DNA of 64,000 nt from JACMLD01 sp039916305 (lineage in GTDB: Bacteria; Bacteroidota; Bacteroidia; Chitinophagales; Chitinophagaceae): assembly GCA_039916305.1 (NCBI GenBank), contig JBDSLR010000019.1, forward strand, positions 1-64,000, given 5' to 3'. Positions 45,077-54,176 of the stretch are shown piece by piece. The notes beneath the pieces were generated by a model. It did no database searches and had not been told where the DNA came from. It worked only from the letters and a program-made list of their open reading frames with translations. The translations under genes were made by a program, and so were the position numbers. Within the stretch, counting starts at the first letter, position 1. Each line of letters starts with the position of its first letter.

Positions 45077-46903
45077 TTAATTTATTACAGGCAATTCGAT
45101 ATATGTTGGGTATTGTGCAGAGAAGTATATTGTTTGCACTGCTTTTATATAATCACTTTCTTTAGCTTCAAAAATATTGGGCACATATTTTTGCGGGTTA
45201 CGGTCTATTACCGGGAACCAGCTACTCTGCACCTGTATCATAATGCGGTGGCCTTTTAGAAAGGTATGGTTAATCTGGTGCAGGTCTATTATAAACTCCT
45301 CCGGTTTATCAGGCGTTAGCGGTTGAGGAATAGTAAAACTTTTCCTGAAACGCCCCCTGAATACTTCCATGGCTACCGGTAACTGGTAACTGCTCATCAG
45401 CAGGTTTTTTTGATCAAAAGCCGGGTACACATCCACCAGTTTTACTATCCAGTCGGCATCAGTACCAGTAGTGCTGGCAAAAAGATGCGCTGTAATTTTT
45501 CCGGTCACAGAAAAATCTTCAGTAAGCGAATCCAGCATAAAACTTACTACATCAGGACGGGTATACACAAAGCGCTGATCTTCTACCTGCCAGGGACGCC
45601 AGCGGCTGCCAGTTCCATAAGTAGCTTCTATGGGTTGCGCCCGGTAAGGAACAGGCTTGGCGGGGTCGCTGGTGTAGGAAATATTTGATGCAGAGGCAGT
45701 GGGCCTGGCAAACGATGCTTTATTATTGGCTGCTGCGTACAGCTTCTTATTTACTGCTTCTTTTGGTGGCCATGTCTGGTATGTCTTCCATTGGTTACTA
45801 CCCGTTTGAAAACAAGTGGCTTCGTCAAACTTTCCATCACCAATACCTTTCAGCCAGTAATCAAACCATTTTTTCTGCAATAACCGAAAATCTGCACCCG
45901 TTTTTTTATCAAAAGAAATTTTGCCAAGGCTGTCACCATCATTACGTCCCCACTGGCCATGGTTCCAGGGGCCCAATACAATATAGTTGCGGTTAAAACT
46001 GTCTTTCTTTTCCATGTGCGTATACATCAGCTGTGGGCCATTGATATCTTCCTGGTCGTAATAGCCACCTACATGCAGTTGGGGTATTTGCGCATACTGG
46101 ATATAATTCAGCGGTGAATTTTTTTGCCAGTATGCATCGTAATTGGGATGTTGTACAAAATTATTCCAGGTAGGAATTTTATTGTGAAAGTATTTAGCGT
46201 TTACATTTTTTAACGACCCCAGTTGCAGGTACCAGTCATATAAATCAAATTGCGGAAATGGAAAATCGGTATCAGTGTTTTTGTCAAACTCCAGTTCATA
46301 TGAATATTCCATGCCATAGCTTAAGCGGAATGCGCCGTTGTGGTGGAAGTCATCGCCCAAAAAAAGATCGCTCATGCATGCCTGCTCGGAAGAGGCTTTC
46401 AATGCAGGGTGCGGATCTACGGCACCCACCAGCGCCAGCCAGCCCGGGTAGGAGATGCCTAGTATACCTGCTTTACCATTGTTGCCGGCTATGTTTTTTA
46501 CCAGCCAGTCGATGGCATCATAGGTGTCCGTACTTTCATCAATGGCGCCGTTTTGCGTGGTGTGAATCAATGGTTGGTGAATCTGCATAGTACCTTCACT
46601 TTTATACTTGCCACGTATGTCCTGGATAACAAAAATATATCCTTCCCTGGCCATATTTGAGATATAGGTATAATCCGCCACATTAAAATCAGCGCCCCGG
46701 CTGGCGCCATAGGGCGTTCGCTGGATTAATATGGGCACGGGTACAGCTGCATTTACCGGTGTAAAAATGCTGGTAAATAATTTTACACCATCCCGCATGG
46801 GAATCATAAGTTCTGTTTTTTTATAGGATGTAATGGCGTCTGTTTGTGCAGCGGCCATAAAAAATAGAAAAGGCATTACCAGTACTAACAAATTTTTTCT
46901 CAT
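45077..46903 (-). CDS. CocE/NonD-family hydrolase (S15 alpha-amino-acid ester hydrolase type)
   Basis: This exported 608-residue serine hydrolase has signal peptide MRKNLLVLVMPFLFFMAAAQ. The alpha/beta domain contains YGASRGADF, DIRGKYKSEG and the nucleophile elbow GISYPG with S151. A helical cap region (about 190-330) and a C-terminal jelly-roll (X-Pro dipeptidyl peptidase type, about 400-600, VTGKITAHLFASTTGTDADW in part) follow. The family includes cocaine esterase, glutaryl-7-ACA acylase and alpha-amino-acid ester hydrolases. The acidic residues EQACMSDLFLGDD in the cap suggest amino-group recognition, as in alpha-amino-acid ester hydrolases. It probably acts on peptides or esters in the periplasm. 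It is monocistronic. Confidence 0.88.
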   Translation of the reverse strand: MRKNLLVLVMPFLFFMAAAQTDAITSYKKTELMIPMRDGVKLFTSIFTPVNAAVPVPILIQRTPYGASRGADFNVADYTYISNMAREGYIFVIQDIRGKYKSEGTMQIHQPLIHTTQNGAIDESTDTYDAIDWLVKNIAGNNGKAGILGISYPGWLALVGAVDPHPALKASSEQACMSDLFLGDDFHHNGAFRLSYGMEYSYELEFDKNTDTDFPFPQFDLYDWYLQLGSLKNVNAKYFHNKIPTWNNFVQHPNYDAYWQKNSPLNYIQYAQIPQLHVGGYYDQEDINGPQLMYTHMEKKDSFNRNYIVLGPWNHGQWGRNDGDSLGKISFDKKTGADFRLLQKKWFDYWLKGIGDGKFDEATCFQTGSNQWKTYQTWPPKEAVNKKLYAAANNKASFARPTASASNISYTSDPAKPVPYRAQPIEATYGTGSRWRPWQVEDQRFVYTRPDVVSFMLDSLTEDFSVTGKITAHLFASTTGTDADWIVKLVDVYPAFDQKNLLMSSYQLPVAMEVFRGRFRKSFTIPQPLTPDKPEEFIIDLHQINHTFLKGHRIMIQVQSSWFPVIDRNPQKYVPNIFEAKESDYIKAVQTIYFSAQYPTYIELPVIN

Positions 46904-47077
46904 GCGCAGTGATTGTAGGTGGATGGCTTTAAAGTTAAGGAAGTTTGAGGCTATTAGAACGCTGTTGTTGGGGCCTTCGCTAAAGTTAATATAACGCCAA
47001 TTTGATATCGTGCCGGCAGCAAACTGGCCTGTTATAAAATTTATTAACGAAATTAAATACTGTTATTCCGGCTGCGT

Positions 47078-47821
47078 ATGATAAAACAAATACCTTTCTT
47101 GTTGCTATGCCCGCTTTTTTCATTTGCAGCGTTTGCCCAGCAACAACTTGCTGGCAGGATTTTTAAAAAGGCCAGCATGGACATACTCCCGGGGATAAAT
47201 GTAAAAAATCTTCGAACCAGCACCTATAACACATCTGATATGGGGGGTAATTACAAAATGGCGGCAGCTGCTGGTGATAGTTTGCTTTTTTCTTGTGCAG
47301 GTTACCATACCGATACGCTGGTAATAAATAATGCGATGCTTGTCCGTGAATACGATGTTTATCTTGCCCCCAATATTGTTGCGCTGCCTGCTGTACAGAT
47401 AGATGCATTGAATAAATACGAGGCAGATTCTTTAAGGCGAAAAGAAGAATATGCGTTTATACTGGATAAAAAGCACCCCGTAAAACTTTGGAATGAAAAA
47501 CGGGCTTCCGATCCCCCGGGACTGAGTTTTAGTCCGGTTGGATATTTTTCAAAAAATGAAAAGCAAAAAAGAAAATTAAAACAGCGACTTAAAGCAGAGG
47601 AGGAAAGAGACCGGCAGGCTCATATAGACAGCCGTTTTTCACAAGCAAGGGTGGCACAGCTTACGAGGCTCAGCGGCGATTCATTACATCAATTTATGGC
47701 GCTTTACCGCCCGGACTTCACATTCTGCCGTTATGTGAGTAGCCAGGATATGGTTTTATATATCAATGATAAATTACTGTTATTTACAACCGGGCGGAAT
47801 AAAAAAAAGATCAGGTCTTAG
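47078..47821 (+). CDS. Exported protein with carboxypeptidase-regulatory-like domain
   Basis: This 247-residue protein has a signal peptide (ending FAAFAQ, about residue 20). A CarboxypepD_reg-like beta-sandwich (about 22-100) carries LAGRIFKKASMDILPGINVKNL, SDMGGNYKMAAAAGDSLLFSCAGYHTDTLVI in order (shown in part). It is followed by a charged helical region (KNEKQKRKLKQRLKAEEERDR) and a C-terminal part ending with lysines. Such proteins are common in Bacteroidota and lack a known function. There is no beta-barrel, so it is not a transporter. It is divergent from the S15 hydrolase gene and alone on its strand. Confidence 0.72.
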   Translation: MIKQIPFLLLCPLFSFAAFAQQQLAGRIFKKASMDILPGINVKNLRTSTYNTSDMGGNYKMAAAAGDSLLFSCAGYHTDTLVINNAMLVREYDVYLAPNIVALPAVQIDALNKYEADSLRRKEEYAFILDKKHPVKLWNEKRASDPPGLSFSPVGYFSKNEKQKRKLKQRLKAEEERDRQAHIDSRFSQARVAQLTRLSGDSLHQFMALYRPDFTFCRYVSSQDMVLYINDKLLLFTTGRNKKKIRS

Positions 47822-47924
47822 CGAGGATTTGAATATAATTAACAGAGCGCTTTGGTCGTAGCCGGTGCAGCCTCACCCGGCAACAAAGTTCTCTTTTTGA
47901 TGGCTTTTAAGCAGCGCATAGATA

Positions 47925-48431
47925 TTACTGTGTTGCAAATAACATTAATGCTTCGTCTTTCGGCGGAAAGCTGACCATTTTTTCAAATACCATTCCAAGC
48001 CTGGTAAGCAGCTTTATGCTCGGTGCATTAATTGGCAATGTAATGGCGACAATTCTGGGTATGTGTAATATTTCTTTAGTACGTATCAATATGGCCGCTG
48101 CTGCTTCAAACGCATAGCCATTGCCGGTATATTGAGGCAGCAGTGCAAAGCCAATGTCTTTATCTTCCAGGGTATCCCGTTTGATAATACCGCAAATGCC
48201 AATGGGCACAGTGGTATCTGTAAGTGTCATAAGATAAAGGCCGTGCCCATACATTGCATAGCTGGCCATTGGCCCGTTAATAATATAATTTTGGGCGTCG
48301 GTAATTGTCTTTATGCCCCTGTCGCCAATATATTGCAGCCAGTCCGGACTATTGGTAAGTTCAAGAATAAAAGGCGCATGTTCAATAGTGAGTTGGGCAA
48401 TATCAAGCCGTTTTGTTTGAAGGATATTCAT
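47925..48431 (-). CDS. GNAT-family N-acetyltransferase (RimJ/RimL-like)
   Basis: This 168-residue acetyl-CoA-dependent acetyltransferase has the N-terminal pattern LQTKRLDIAQLTIEHAPFILELTNSP. The acetyl-CoA-binding region LPQYTGNGYAFEAAAAILIR replaces the usual RxxGxG/A arrangement with QYTGNGYA. The C-terminal segment NAPSIKLLTRLGMVFEKMV is characteristic of the RimJ/RimL ribosomal-protein group and of antibiotic or metabolite acetylases. The substrate is unknown. It is cytoplasmic and monocistronic. Confidence 0.87.
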   Translation of the reverse strand: MNILQTKRLDIAQLTIEHAPFILELTNSPDWLQYIGDRGIKTITDAQNYIINGPMASYAMYGHGLYLMTLTDTTVPIGICGIIKRDTLEDKDIGFALLPQYTGNGYAFEAAAAILIRTKEILHIPRIVAITLPINAPSIKLLTRLGMVFEKMVSFPPKDEALMLFATQ

Positions 48432-48705
48432 TTACTGAAAATAGCAAATTTCATTGTTTGCAGACAGCTGTAAAAACTGCATGAGAAATTTCAGATCCGG
48501 TCTTGCGCCATATGTCCCTTGCAGGTCTTGTTAAAAAAAGAATGAGTCGCCTATAATACTAATAAATATGAAAAAAGGCGCAGCACTGCGTAAATTTCCT
48601 TTATTAATCCAATAATATTTTGTTTATTGGACAGGGCTATTATTATCGCAACTGGCACGATTTTGCACCTTTAGAGTCGATTATAAAACTAAAAACAACC
48701 ACTTT

Positions 48706-49155
48706 ATGAAACAGTTATTTTCTTTTATTTTGATTACCAGCTTGTTAGCTGCCTGCAACGGCGATTCGGATAAAGCGGCTGAAGCGGAAAAAGCAAAGCA
48801 GCATACCATTGATTCCCTTAATACGGTGATGAGCAAGCAAAAAACCATTGATTCAATGAAAATGGTAGCCGTAAGAAATGAGCAAAAAACTACCCATGTT
48901 GTTGAGACCACCACAATGGAAAATAGCAGCGCTCAACCAGCAAAGAAAAAGGGTTGGAGCCATACTGCTAAAGGAGCAGTTGTAGGCGCTGGTACAGGAG
49001 CAGTAACAGGGGCCATCATTAACCATAATGACAGGGCAAAAGGTGCAGTGATCGGTACATTGATAGGTGCGGGTGTAGGCGCAGGAACCGGACTTATCGT
49101 AGACAAAAGCGTTCAAAATAAGAAGAAAAAAGCTGCTGCTGCTAAAACCAATTAG
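48706..49155 (+). CDS. Glycine-zipper lipoprotein (YMGG-like)
   Basis: This 149-residue lipoprotein has its lipobox cysteine at residue 17 (LLAAC). A charged helical segment (about 20-70, with TIDSLNTVMSKQKTIDSMK) precedes two glycine-zipper hairpins (about 88-130, GAVVGAGTGAVTGAIIN and GAVIGTLIGAGVGAGTG). The C-terminus is lysine- and alanine-rich. Gly-zipper proteins insert in or stabilise membranes and are often envelope-stress proteins. The 18-residue AKGAVVGAG... / AKGAVIGTL... halves look like an internal duplication. A strong terminator follows 27 bases after the stop codon. Confidence 0.8.
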   Translation: MKQLFSFILITSLLAACNGDSDKAAEAEKAKQHTIDSLNTVMSKQKTIDSMKMVAVRNEQKTTHVVETTTMENSSAQPAKKKGWSHTAKGAVVGAGTGAVTGAIINHNDRAKGAVIGTLIGAGVGAGTGLIVDKSVQNKKKKAAAAKTN

Positions 49156-49182
49156 ACAAAGTGTAAGATAGCAGTGTATGCA

Positions 49183-49226
49183 TAAAGAAAGGTTTTGTTG
49201 AATTAAGTCAGCAAAACCTTTCTTTA
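49183..49226 (+). terminator. Terminator after the glycine-zipper lipoprotein gene
   Basis: The 19-base arms 49183-49201 and 49208-49226 are complementary with one G-T pair around a 6-base loop. The T-rich 3' arm serves as the U-tract. Confidence 0.85.
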
Positions 49227-49315
49227 TTAAATTATTTGGAGGAACATATACTATTGTCCTGACAGTTTTGTGTAAAAAACGAAAGCCCGCCATCCCGGCC
49301 TTAATAGCCGCATAC

Positions 49316-49615
49316 TTAACCAATCGCTTTAATCAGCAATACCCCAATGCCATAAATAAGGGTGGCAAGAAAAATGCCTTTGATGGTTTGGTCTTTACGT
49401 GCATTCACATAGAAAGTAAACAATACGGCATTCGCCACAAGTGAAATACTGCTAACGGCGGTGAGCAGGGTCTTATATTTCCGCATATAACCCAAAAATT
49501 CTGTAAAGCTTACGTTGTGCGAGTAAAAAGCCGCAAAATAATAAACCAGCATGCCGACCAGTGGTCCCAGGAACCCTAGTACGAGGCCAAGTCTTATATT
49601 GTCTCTTTTTAGCAT
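49316..49615 (-). CDS. Small membrane protein, three helices
   Basis: This 99-residue protein has about three transmembrane helices (GLVLGFLGPLVGMLVYYFAAF, LLTAVSSISLVANAVLFTFYV in part, and IFLATLIYGIGVLLIKA). It has short charged loops (RKYK, ARKDQTIK). The family is not one I can name. Its ATG overlaps the last base of the surE stop codon (TAATG), so it is translationally coupled to surE. A start 15 bp further upstream is possible but would lie inside surE. Confidence 0.7.
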   Translation of the reverse strand: MLKRDNIRLGLVLGFLGPLVGMLVYYFAAFYSHNVSFTEFLGYMRKYKTLLTAVSSISLVANAVLFTFYVNARKDQTIKGIFLATLIYGIGVLLIKAIG

Positions 49616-50409
49616 TATTGTAGCTTCCACTTTTTTTCCAATTTAGTTTTTAAAACGTAATTGGTCAGATCAAATTGTACCGGTACCACACTTATATAAT
49701 TATTTTCCAGTGCCCACACATCGGTATCGCGTCCCTTATCCATATTTTTAAACTGCCCGGTTAGCCAGTAATACTTTTTGTTGGTAGGGTCATTGCGCTC
49801 TATAAAATCTTCATCATATTTGGCATAGGCCTGGCGGCAAACTTTTACGCCCTTTATCAGCTCTTCCGCTACAGACGGTATGTTTACGTTAAGGATCATG
49901 TGCTTGTCGAGCGGCGTTTGCAGCATCTTTTGCGTAAGCATCCGGACATATTTGCGGGCAGGGGTAAAATCAGCATCCACGCTATAATCAAGCAGTGAAA
50001 AGCCAATGGATGGTATGCTTTCAATAGCAGCTTCCACTGCAGCGCTCATGGTACCGCTGTATATAACATTGATAGAATGATTAGCGCCATGGTTAATGCC
50101 GCTGAGGCAGATATCCGGTTTGCGGTGCAGGACTTTGTCTACGGCCAGTTTCACACAATCTACCGGTGTTCCACTGCACCCGTATGCTTCTATGCCTTCC
50201 ATAAATTGTACGCTATGGAGGCGCAGCGGCTGTCCAATAGTAATAGCATGCCCCATACCGCTCTGGGGTTTGTCGGGTGCCACCACCACAATTTTACCAA
50301 GGTCTTTTACTGCTTCCACCAGGTTGCGGATACCCGGTGCAGTTACCCCATCATCATTTGTAATTAGTATGATAGGCAGTTCCTTTTTTGTTTTACGCGC
50401 TTTGGCCAT
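49615..50409 (-). CDS. surE: 5'/3'-nucleotidase SurE
   Basis: SurE is a metal-dependent nucleotidase that removes phosphate from nucleoside 5'- and 3'-monophosphates and helps stationary-phase survival. The 264-residue product has ILITNDDGVTAPGI with the metal ligands D19 and D20. It also has the catalytic loop APDKPQSGMGHAITI and the further signatures GTPVDCVKLA and SGINHGANHSINVIYSGTMSAA (part). It is cytoplasmic. The small membrane protein gene is coupled to its 3' end. The upstream 170 bp is shared with the divergent XRE-S24 regulator gene. Confidence 0.95.
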   Translation of the reverse strand: MAKARKTKKELPIILITNDDGVTAPGIRNLVEAVKDLGKIVVVAPDKPQSGMGHAITIGQPLRLHSVQFMEGIEAYGCSGTPVDCVKLAVDKVLHRKPDICLSGINHGANHSINVIYSGTMSAAVEAAIESIPSIGFSLLDYSVDADFTPARKYVRMLTQKMLQTPLDKHMILNVNIPSVAEELIKGVKVCRQAYAKYDEDFIERNDPTNKKYYWLTGQFKNMDKGRDTDVWALENNYISVVPVQFDLTNYVLKTKLEKKWKLQ

Positions 50410-50534
50410 GGGTCAAAGCTAAGAAGAAATTATGTTTAGCGCACAGGTCGGACAGCTGCACTGGGGGTGATCAGGTAAGGAAAATTCGATACTGCCGCCG
50501 TTCACTATTTTCTTAATACTTGGTAGAAAAAATT

Positions 50535-50570
50535 TTTGCGTGTCAAAAAATTTAGTATTTTAGCACTAAA
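50535..50570 (+). promoter_or_regulatory. Candidate promoter with palindromic operator for the XRE-S24 gene
   Basis: TTTG (50535-50538), 17 bases, then TATTTTAG (50556-50563) resembles the Bacteroidota promoter. The palindrome TTTAGT-N8-ACTAAA (50551-50570) overlaps the -7 element and ends 10 bases before the ATG. That is where an autorepressing XRE protein would bind. A second imperfect palindrome, CTAA-N5-TTAG, follows at 50566-50578. Confidence 0.42.
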
Positions 50571-50580
50571 TTAATTAGTT

Positions 50581-51330
50581 ATGACATTCGCCGGAAAAAA
50601 TCTACGCTACCTCCGTCGCCTGCGTGGCTGGACACAGGAAGAGTTTGCTACTAAATTAAAGATCAAGCGTTCGCTGTTGGGTGCTTATGAAGAAGAAAGG
50701 GCCGAGCCCAGAATAGAAGTGCTTGAAAACATCGGCAGCATTTTTAAGCTCTCCCTGGACGAATTACTGTTAAAAGATTTGGGCGATACCAAAAATAATT
50801 TTCTAGCCAAACGAAGGGCGTCCAAACTTGCATCGGGTACAACCGACATACAGTTTGTGCCGGTAAAAGCTGCGGCCGGCTACCTGGCTGGCTATGCAGA
50901 TCCTGAATTTGTTGATGAATTAAATACATTTACCTTGCCCATGCTGGCACCAGGCACCTACCGGGCTTTTGAAATAATTGGTGATTCTATGCTACCCACC
51001 CCCAGTGGTTCGGTAATAGTGGGCGAAAAAGTAGAAAGCCTGGAACATGTAAAAAGCAGTAATACTTACATCGTTATTTCGCGTCAGGAAGGAATTGTGT
51101 ACAAACGTATTGTTAAGAACGGTCGTTCTAAAAGCAAGCTCACGCTGGTGAGTGATAATCCTTCCTATCAGCCTTACCATGTAGAAGCCGAAGATGTGTT
51201 GGAGTTATGGCAGGCGCAAATGGTTATAACCAAAGCAAGTCAGCAAAACAGGTGGGATGTGAACCAGCTCGCCAACCTGGTAACTAATTTACAGGATCAG
51301 GTAAGTACGTTGAAAAAAAGGATGAATTAA
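50581..51330 (+). CDS. XRE-S24 (LexA-like) transcriptional regulator
   Basis: This 249-residue regulator has an N-terminal XRE helix-turn-helix (about 7-62, LRGWTQEEFATKLKIKRSLLGAYEEER in part). The C-terminal S24 peptidase-like domain (about 92-225) has catalytic Ser136 in IIGDSMLP and Lys175 in GIVYKRI. The candidate self-cleavage bond is the Ala-Gly pair at 99-100 (KAAAGYLAGY). This layout matches LexA/CI-type repressors that are inactivated by RecA filaments. However, a C-terminal coiled segment (VNQLANLVTNLQDQVSTLKKRM) is unlike LexA. No prophage genes are adjacent. It probably autoregulates through the upstream palindrome. Confidence 0.85.
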   Translation: MTFAGKNLRYLRRLRGWTQEEFATKLKIKRSLLGAYEEERAEPRIEVLENIGSIFKLSLDELLLKDLGDTKNNFLAKRRASKLASGTTDIQFVPVKAAAGYLAGYADPEFVDELNTFTLPMLAPGTYRAFEIIGDSMLPTPSGSVIVGEKVESLEHVKSSNTYIVISRQEGIVYKRIVKNGRSKSKLTLVSDNPSYQPYHVEAEDVLELWQAQMVITKASQQNRWDVNQLANLVTNLQDQVSTLKKRMN

Positions 51331-51665
51331 CTAGAAGTGGTATAATAGTTTTTGGCAGCAGTAACCGTCTTATAAATGAATGCCATTTAATTAGTCAATA
51401 TTTCTACTAATAGATATCCTAAACAATTCTGTTAGGTTGTCTTTTAAAAAATGTAAAAAAAGTCCGTATACAGGTATGGCTATCCATTAAAAAATACCCA
51501 GTTACCACTTGCATAACTATTCTTTACCATGTATTTATATTTTTAAATGAGCTGATTATCAGCTCATTTATTTTTGATATAAGTATAAACTACTACATAT
51601 TTTATTTATACCTATTATTTGAAAAAGGGCTGCATTTTTCTGCTATTTTTGATAGGATAACCATC
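51331..51665. other. Spacer before the DUF5916 gene, with a hairpin and a promoter
   Basis: An AT-rich spacer of 335 bp. A hairpin with 11-base arms (51545-51555 and 51559-51569, loop TTA) followed by ATTTTTG is a likely terminator, though it lies 215 bases after the regulator gene. TTTG at 51618-51621 and the perfect -7 box TATTTTTG at 51644-51651 (22 bases apart) form the probable promoter of the next gene. Confidence 0.55.
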
Positions 51666-54146
51666 ATGAGAGTAATTACCTGCCTGGGACTGCTTATTTG
51701 CGGCATTAGTCTTACTGCCCTTGCACAGCATAAAAGCTTGCAGGCCGTTAAGACGTTTTTGCCCCCCCGCATAGATGGTTCATTGACCGACAGTATATGG
51801 AAAAATGTTCCTGAAGCAGTTGATTTTATTACCAACTCTCCGGTTTTTGGAAATCCGTCTAAAGTCAGAACAACTGTAAAAATCTTGTATGATGATGCAG
51901 CCATTTATATTGGCGCATACATGTATGATGAGCCCTCCCTGATCAGGAAACAGTTTACCACCCGCGATAATCAGAACCGTGCAAATGTTGATTATTTTTC
52001 TGCATTTATAGACACCTACGATGATCACCAGAACGCTTACCAGTTTTCAGTAACAACCCGTAATGTACAAACGGATGCAAGATTATCATCTGCCGTAAAA
52101 CAGGATTTTGGTGTGTATGGAGATTTAAGCTGGGATGCGGTATGGGACAGTAAAGTTGAAATGCAAAAGGATGGGTGGACGGTTGAACTCAAAATTCCTT
52201 ATTTTTCGCTGCGCTTTGCAAAAACTAATATACAGGATTGGGGGATCAACTTTTTGCGTTTCAGCCGGCGTAACAATGAAGGCTCTTTCTGGAATGAAGT
52301 AAACCCCAATAATAATGGTTTTGTAAACCAGTTTGGTTATTTAAAAGGCTTGCAAAAACTTTCCCCGCCGTTGCGCTTAAGCCTCTCGCCCTATATCAGC
52401 AGTGGTTACAGAAGTAACCCGCAGCAAAAAACCGGTTATGAAAATGACTGGCTGAAAAGCGGTGGCGTGGATGTAAAATATGGCCTCAACGAAAGCTTCA
52501 CGTTAGATGCCACCCTTATCCCTGATTTTGGACAGGTAATTTCTGATAATGTGGTGAATAATATCAGCCCCTTTGAACAGCAGTTTAAAGAGAATCGGCA
52601 ATTTTTTACGGAGGGTACCGAACTGTTTAATAAAGCTGGTATTTTTTATAGCAGGCGCATAGGACGAACACCCGGTGGTTATTACAATGTAAAGGATTTT
52701 ACGGATAATAATTCCAATTACATGGTGTTGCGGAATCCGGATGTGACGCGCCTTTACAACGCCATTAAATTTTCAGGACGTAACAAGCACAACCTGGGTA
52801 TAGGTATTTTTAATTCTGTGACGGAGCCGGTCCGTGCCAGCATTTATAATAAGGCAGCCGGCAGGGATTCTTCTATAACTACAGAAGAACTTTCCAACTA
52901 CAATATCATTGTGCTGGATCAGGCGCTTAAAAACCGATCTTCCATTACATTTACCAATACCAACGTGCTGAGAAATGGAAGGGCCAATGATGCCAATGTA
53001 ACTGCACTGGATGTGGTTTTGTATGACAGGGACAACAAATATGGCCTGAGCATAAAGCCCCGTTACAGTAAAATTTTTGGCAGAAAAAGTTATGAGGGAT
53101 TCAGTAACGAAACGCAGTTCGGTAAAGTGAGTGGTAAATGGCAATGGTTCGTTAATAATATTATTGAATCTGACAGGTATAACCCTAACGATCTTGGCTA
53201 CCTGCAGGCGGCGAATGAAATAACCAGTATTGGTGAAGTAAGTTATAATATTTTCCAGGCAACCAATACATTTCTTAACCAGCGCTATGCATTTACAGCA
53301 CTGCAATCCTATTTATACAAACCTTTTGGATACCAGTCTACCGAATTTAAACCGTCGGCTTTTTGGGTCTTTAATAATTTTTGGGATCTTACCGTCAGCA
53401 TCCCGATACAGCCTTTCTGGTACAATGACTATTTTGAGTTACAGACCACGGGCAGAATGTTGAAACGATCACCTTATTATTCTGCTTTTATAAGTGGCAG
53501 CAGTGATAGCCGTAAAAAGCTTTTTATTAACTGGAATATTGGTTTCGCAGAAGGGCCACTCCCCAACGATCCCTACAATGCAGTAACCCTGGGTGCCCGC
53601 TACCGGTTCGGCGATAAATTTACGGTGGAAGCTTCTGTGCGGAGAAGGCATGATAATGGTCAGTGGGGCCTGGCCAATAATGGGAAAATTTTCATTTTTG
53701 ATAACGCAGATGAACCCGTGCTGGCCCGGCGAAAATTTACCGATGTGACCACTATTCTTAGTGGAACGTATAATTTCACCTCCAGAATGAACCTTACCTT
53801 CAGGGCCCGGCATTACTGGAACAAGCTGGAAAACACCAACCTTTACTATGCAAATGCAGATGGCAACTGGACCGAGCGTACTGATTTGAAACCATCTGAC
53901 TATAATGCTAACTATAATATTTTCAACCTGGATGTTTTTTATACCTGGGATTTTAGTCTGGGCAGCAAGGTTATACTGGGCTATAAAAACTGGTTGGGCA
54001 ATGATTACCTGAACGCGCTAAGCGGAACGAACAACAGGTATTATACAAAAAACCTCGGTAACCTTTTCTCGCTGCCTCATGGCAATGAAATAACGCTACG
54101 GTTTATCTATTTTATTAATTTTCAGAATTTTAAAAAATACTTGTAG
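51666..54146 (+). CDS. DUF5916 outer-membrane protein with CBM9-like domain
   Basis: This 826-residue protein has a signal peptide (about 1-20, ending TALAQ). A carbohydrate-binding family 9-like domain (about 25-215) shows IDGSLTDSIWKNV, AIYIGAYMYDEP and KDGWTVELKIPYFSLRF. The DUF5916 region (about 225-826) has aromatic, alternating strands ending in IYFINFQNFKKYL, typical of an outer-membrane beta-barrel. The family is widespread in Bacteroidota with no proven substrate. A role in binding or importing carbohydrate or phenolic ligands is an inference. It stands alone, not next to SusC/D, and precedes the signalling island convergently. Confidence 0.85.
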   Translation: MRVITCLGLLICGISLTALAQHKSLQAVKTFLPPRIDGSLTDSIWKNVPEAVDFITNSPVFGNPSKVRTTVKILYDDAAIYIGAYMYDEPSLIRKQFTTRDNQNRANVDYFSAFIDTYDDHQNAYQFSVTTRNVQTDARLSSAVKQDFGVYGDLSWDAVWDSKVEMQKDGWTVELKIPYFSLRFAKTNIQDWGINFLRFSRRNNEGSFWNEVNPNNNGFVNQFGYLKGLQKLSPPLRLSLSPYISSGYRSNPQQKTGYENDWLKSGGVDVKYGLNESFTLDATLIPDFGQVISDNVVNNISPFEQQFKENRQFFTEGTELFNKAGIFYSRRIGRTPGGYYNVKDFTDNNSNYMVLRNPDVTRLYNAIKFSGRNKHNLGIGIFNSVTEPVRASIYNKAAGRDSSITTEELSNYNIIVLDQALKNRSSITFTNTNVLRNGRANDANVTALDVVLYDRDNKYGLSIKPRYSKIFGRKSYEGFSNETQFGKVSGKWQWFVNNIIESDRYNPNDLGYLQAANEITSIGEVSYNIFQATNTFLNQRYAFTALQSYLYKPFGYQSTEFKPSAFWVFNNFWDLTVSIPIQPFWYNDYFELQTTGRMLKRSPYYSAFISGSSDSRKKLFINWNIGFAEGPLPNDPYNAVTLGARYRFGDKFTVEASVRRRHDNGQWGLANNGKIFIFDNADEPVLARRKFTDVTTILSGTYNFTSRMNLTFRARHYWNKLENTNLYYANADGNWTERTDLKPSDYNANYNIFNLDVFYTWDFSLGSKVILGYKNWLGNDYLNALSGTNNRYYTKNLGNLFSLPHGNEITLRFIYFINFQNFKKYL

Positions 54147-54176
54147 GCAGCTGTGGAGGAGGTAAATAGGGATATT

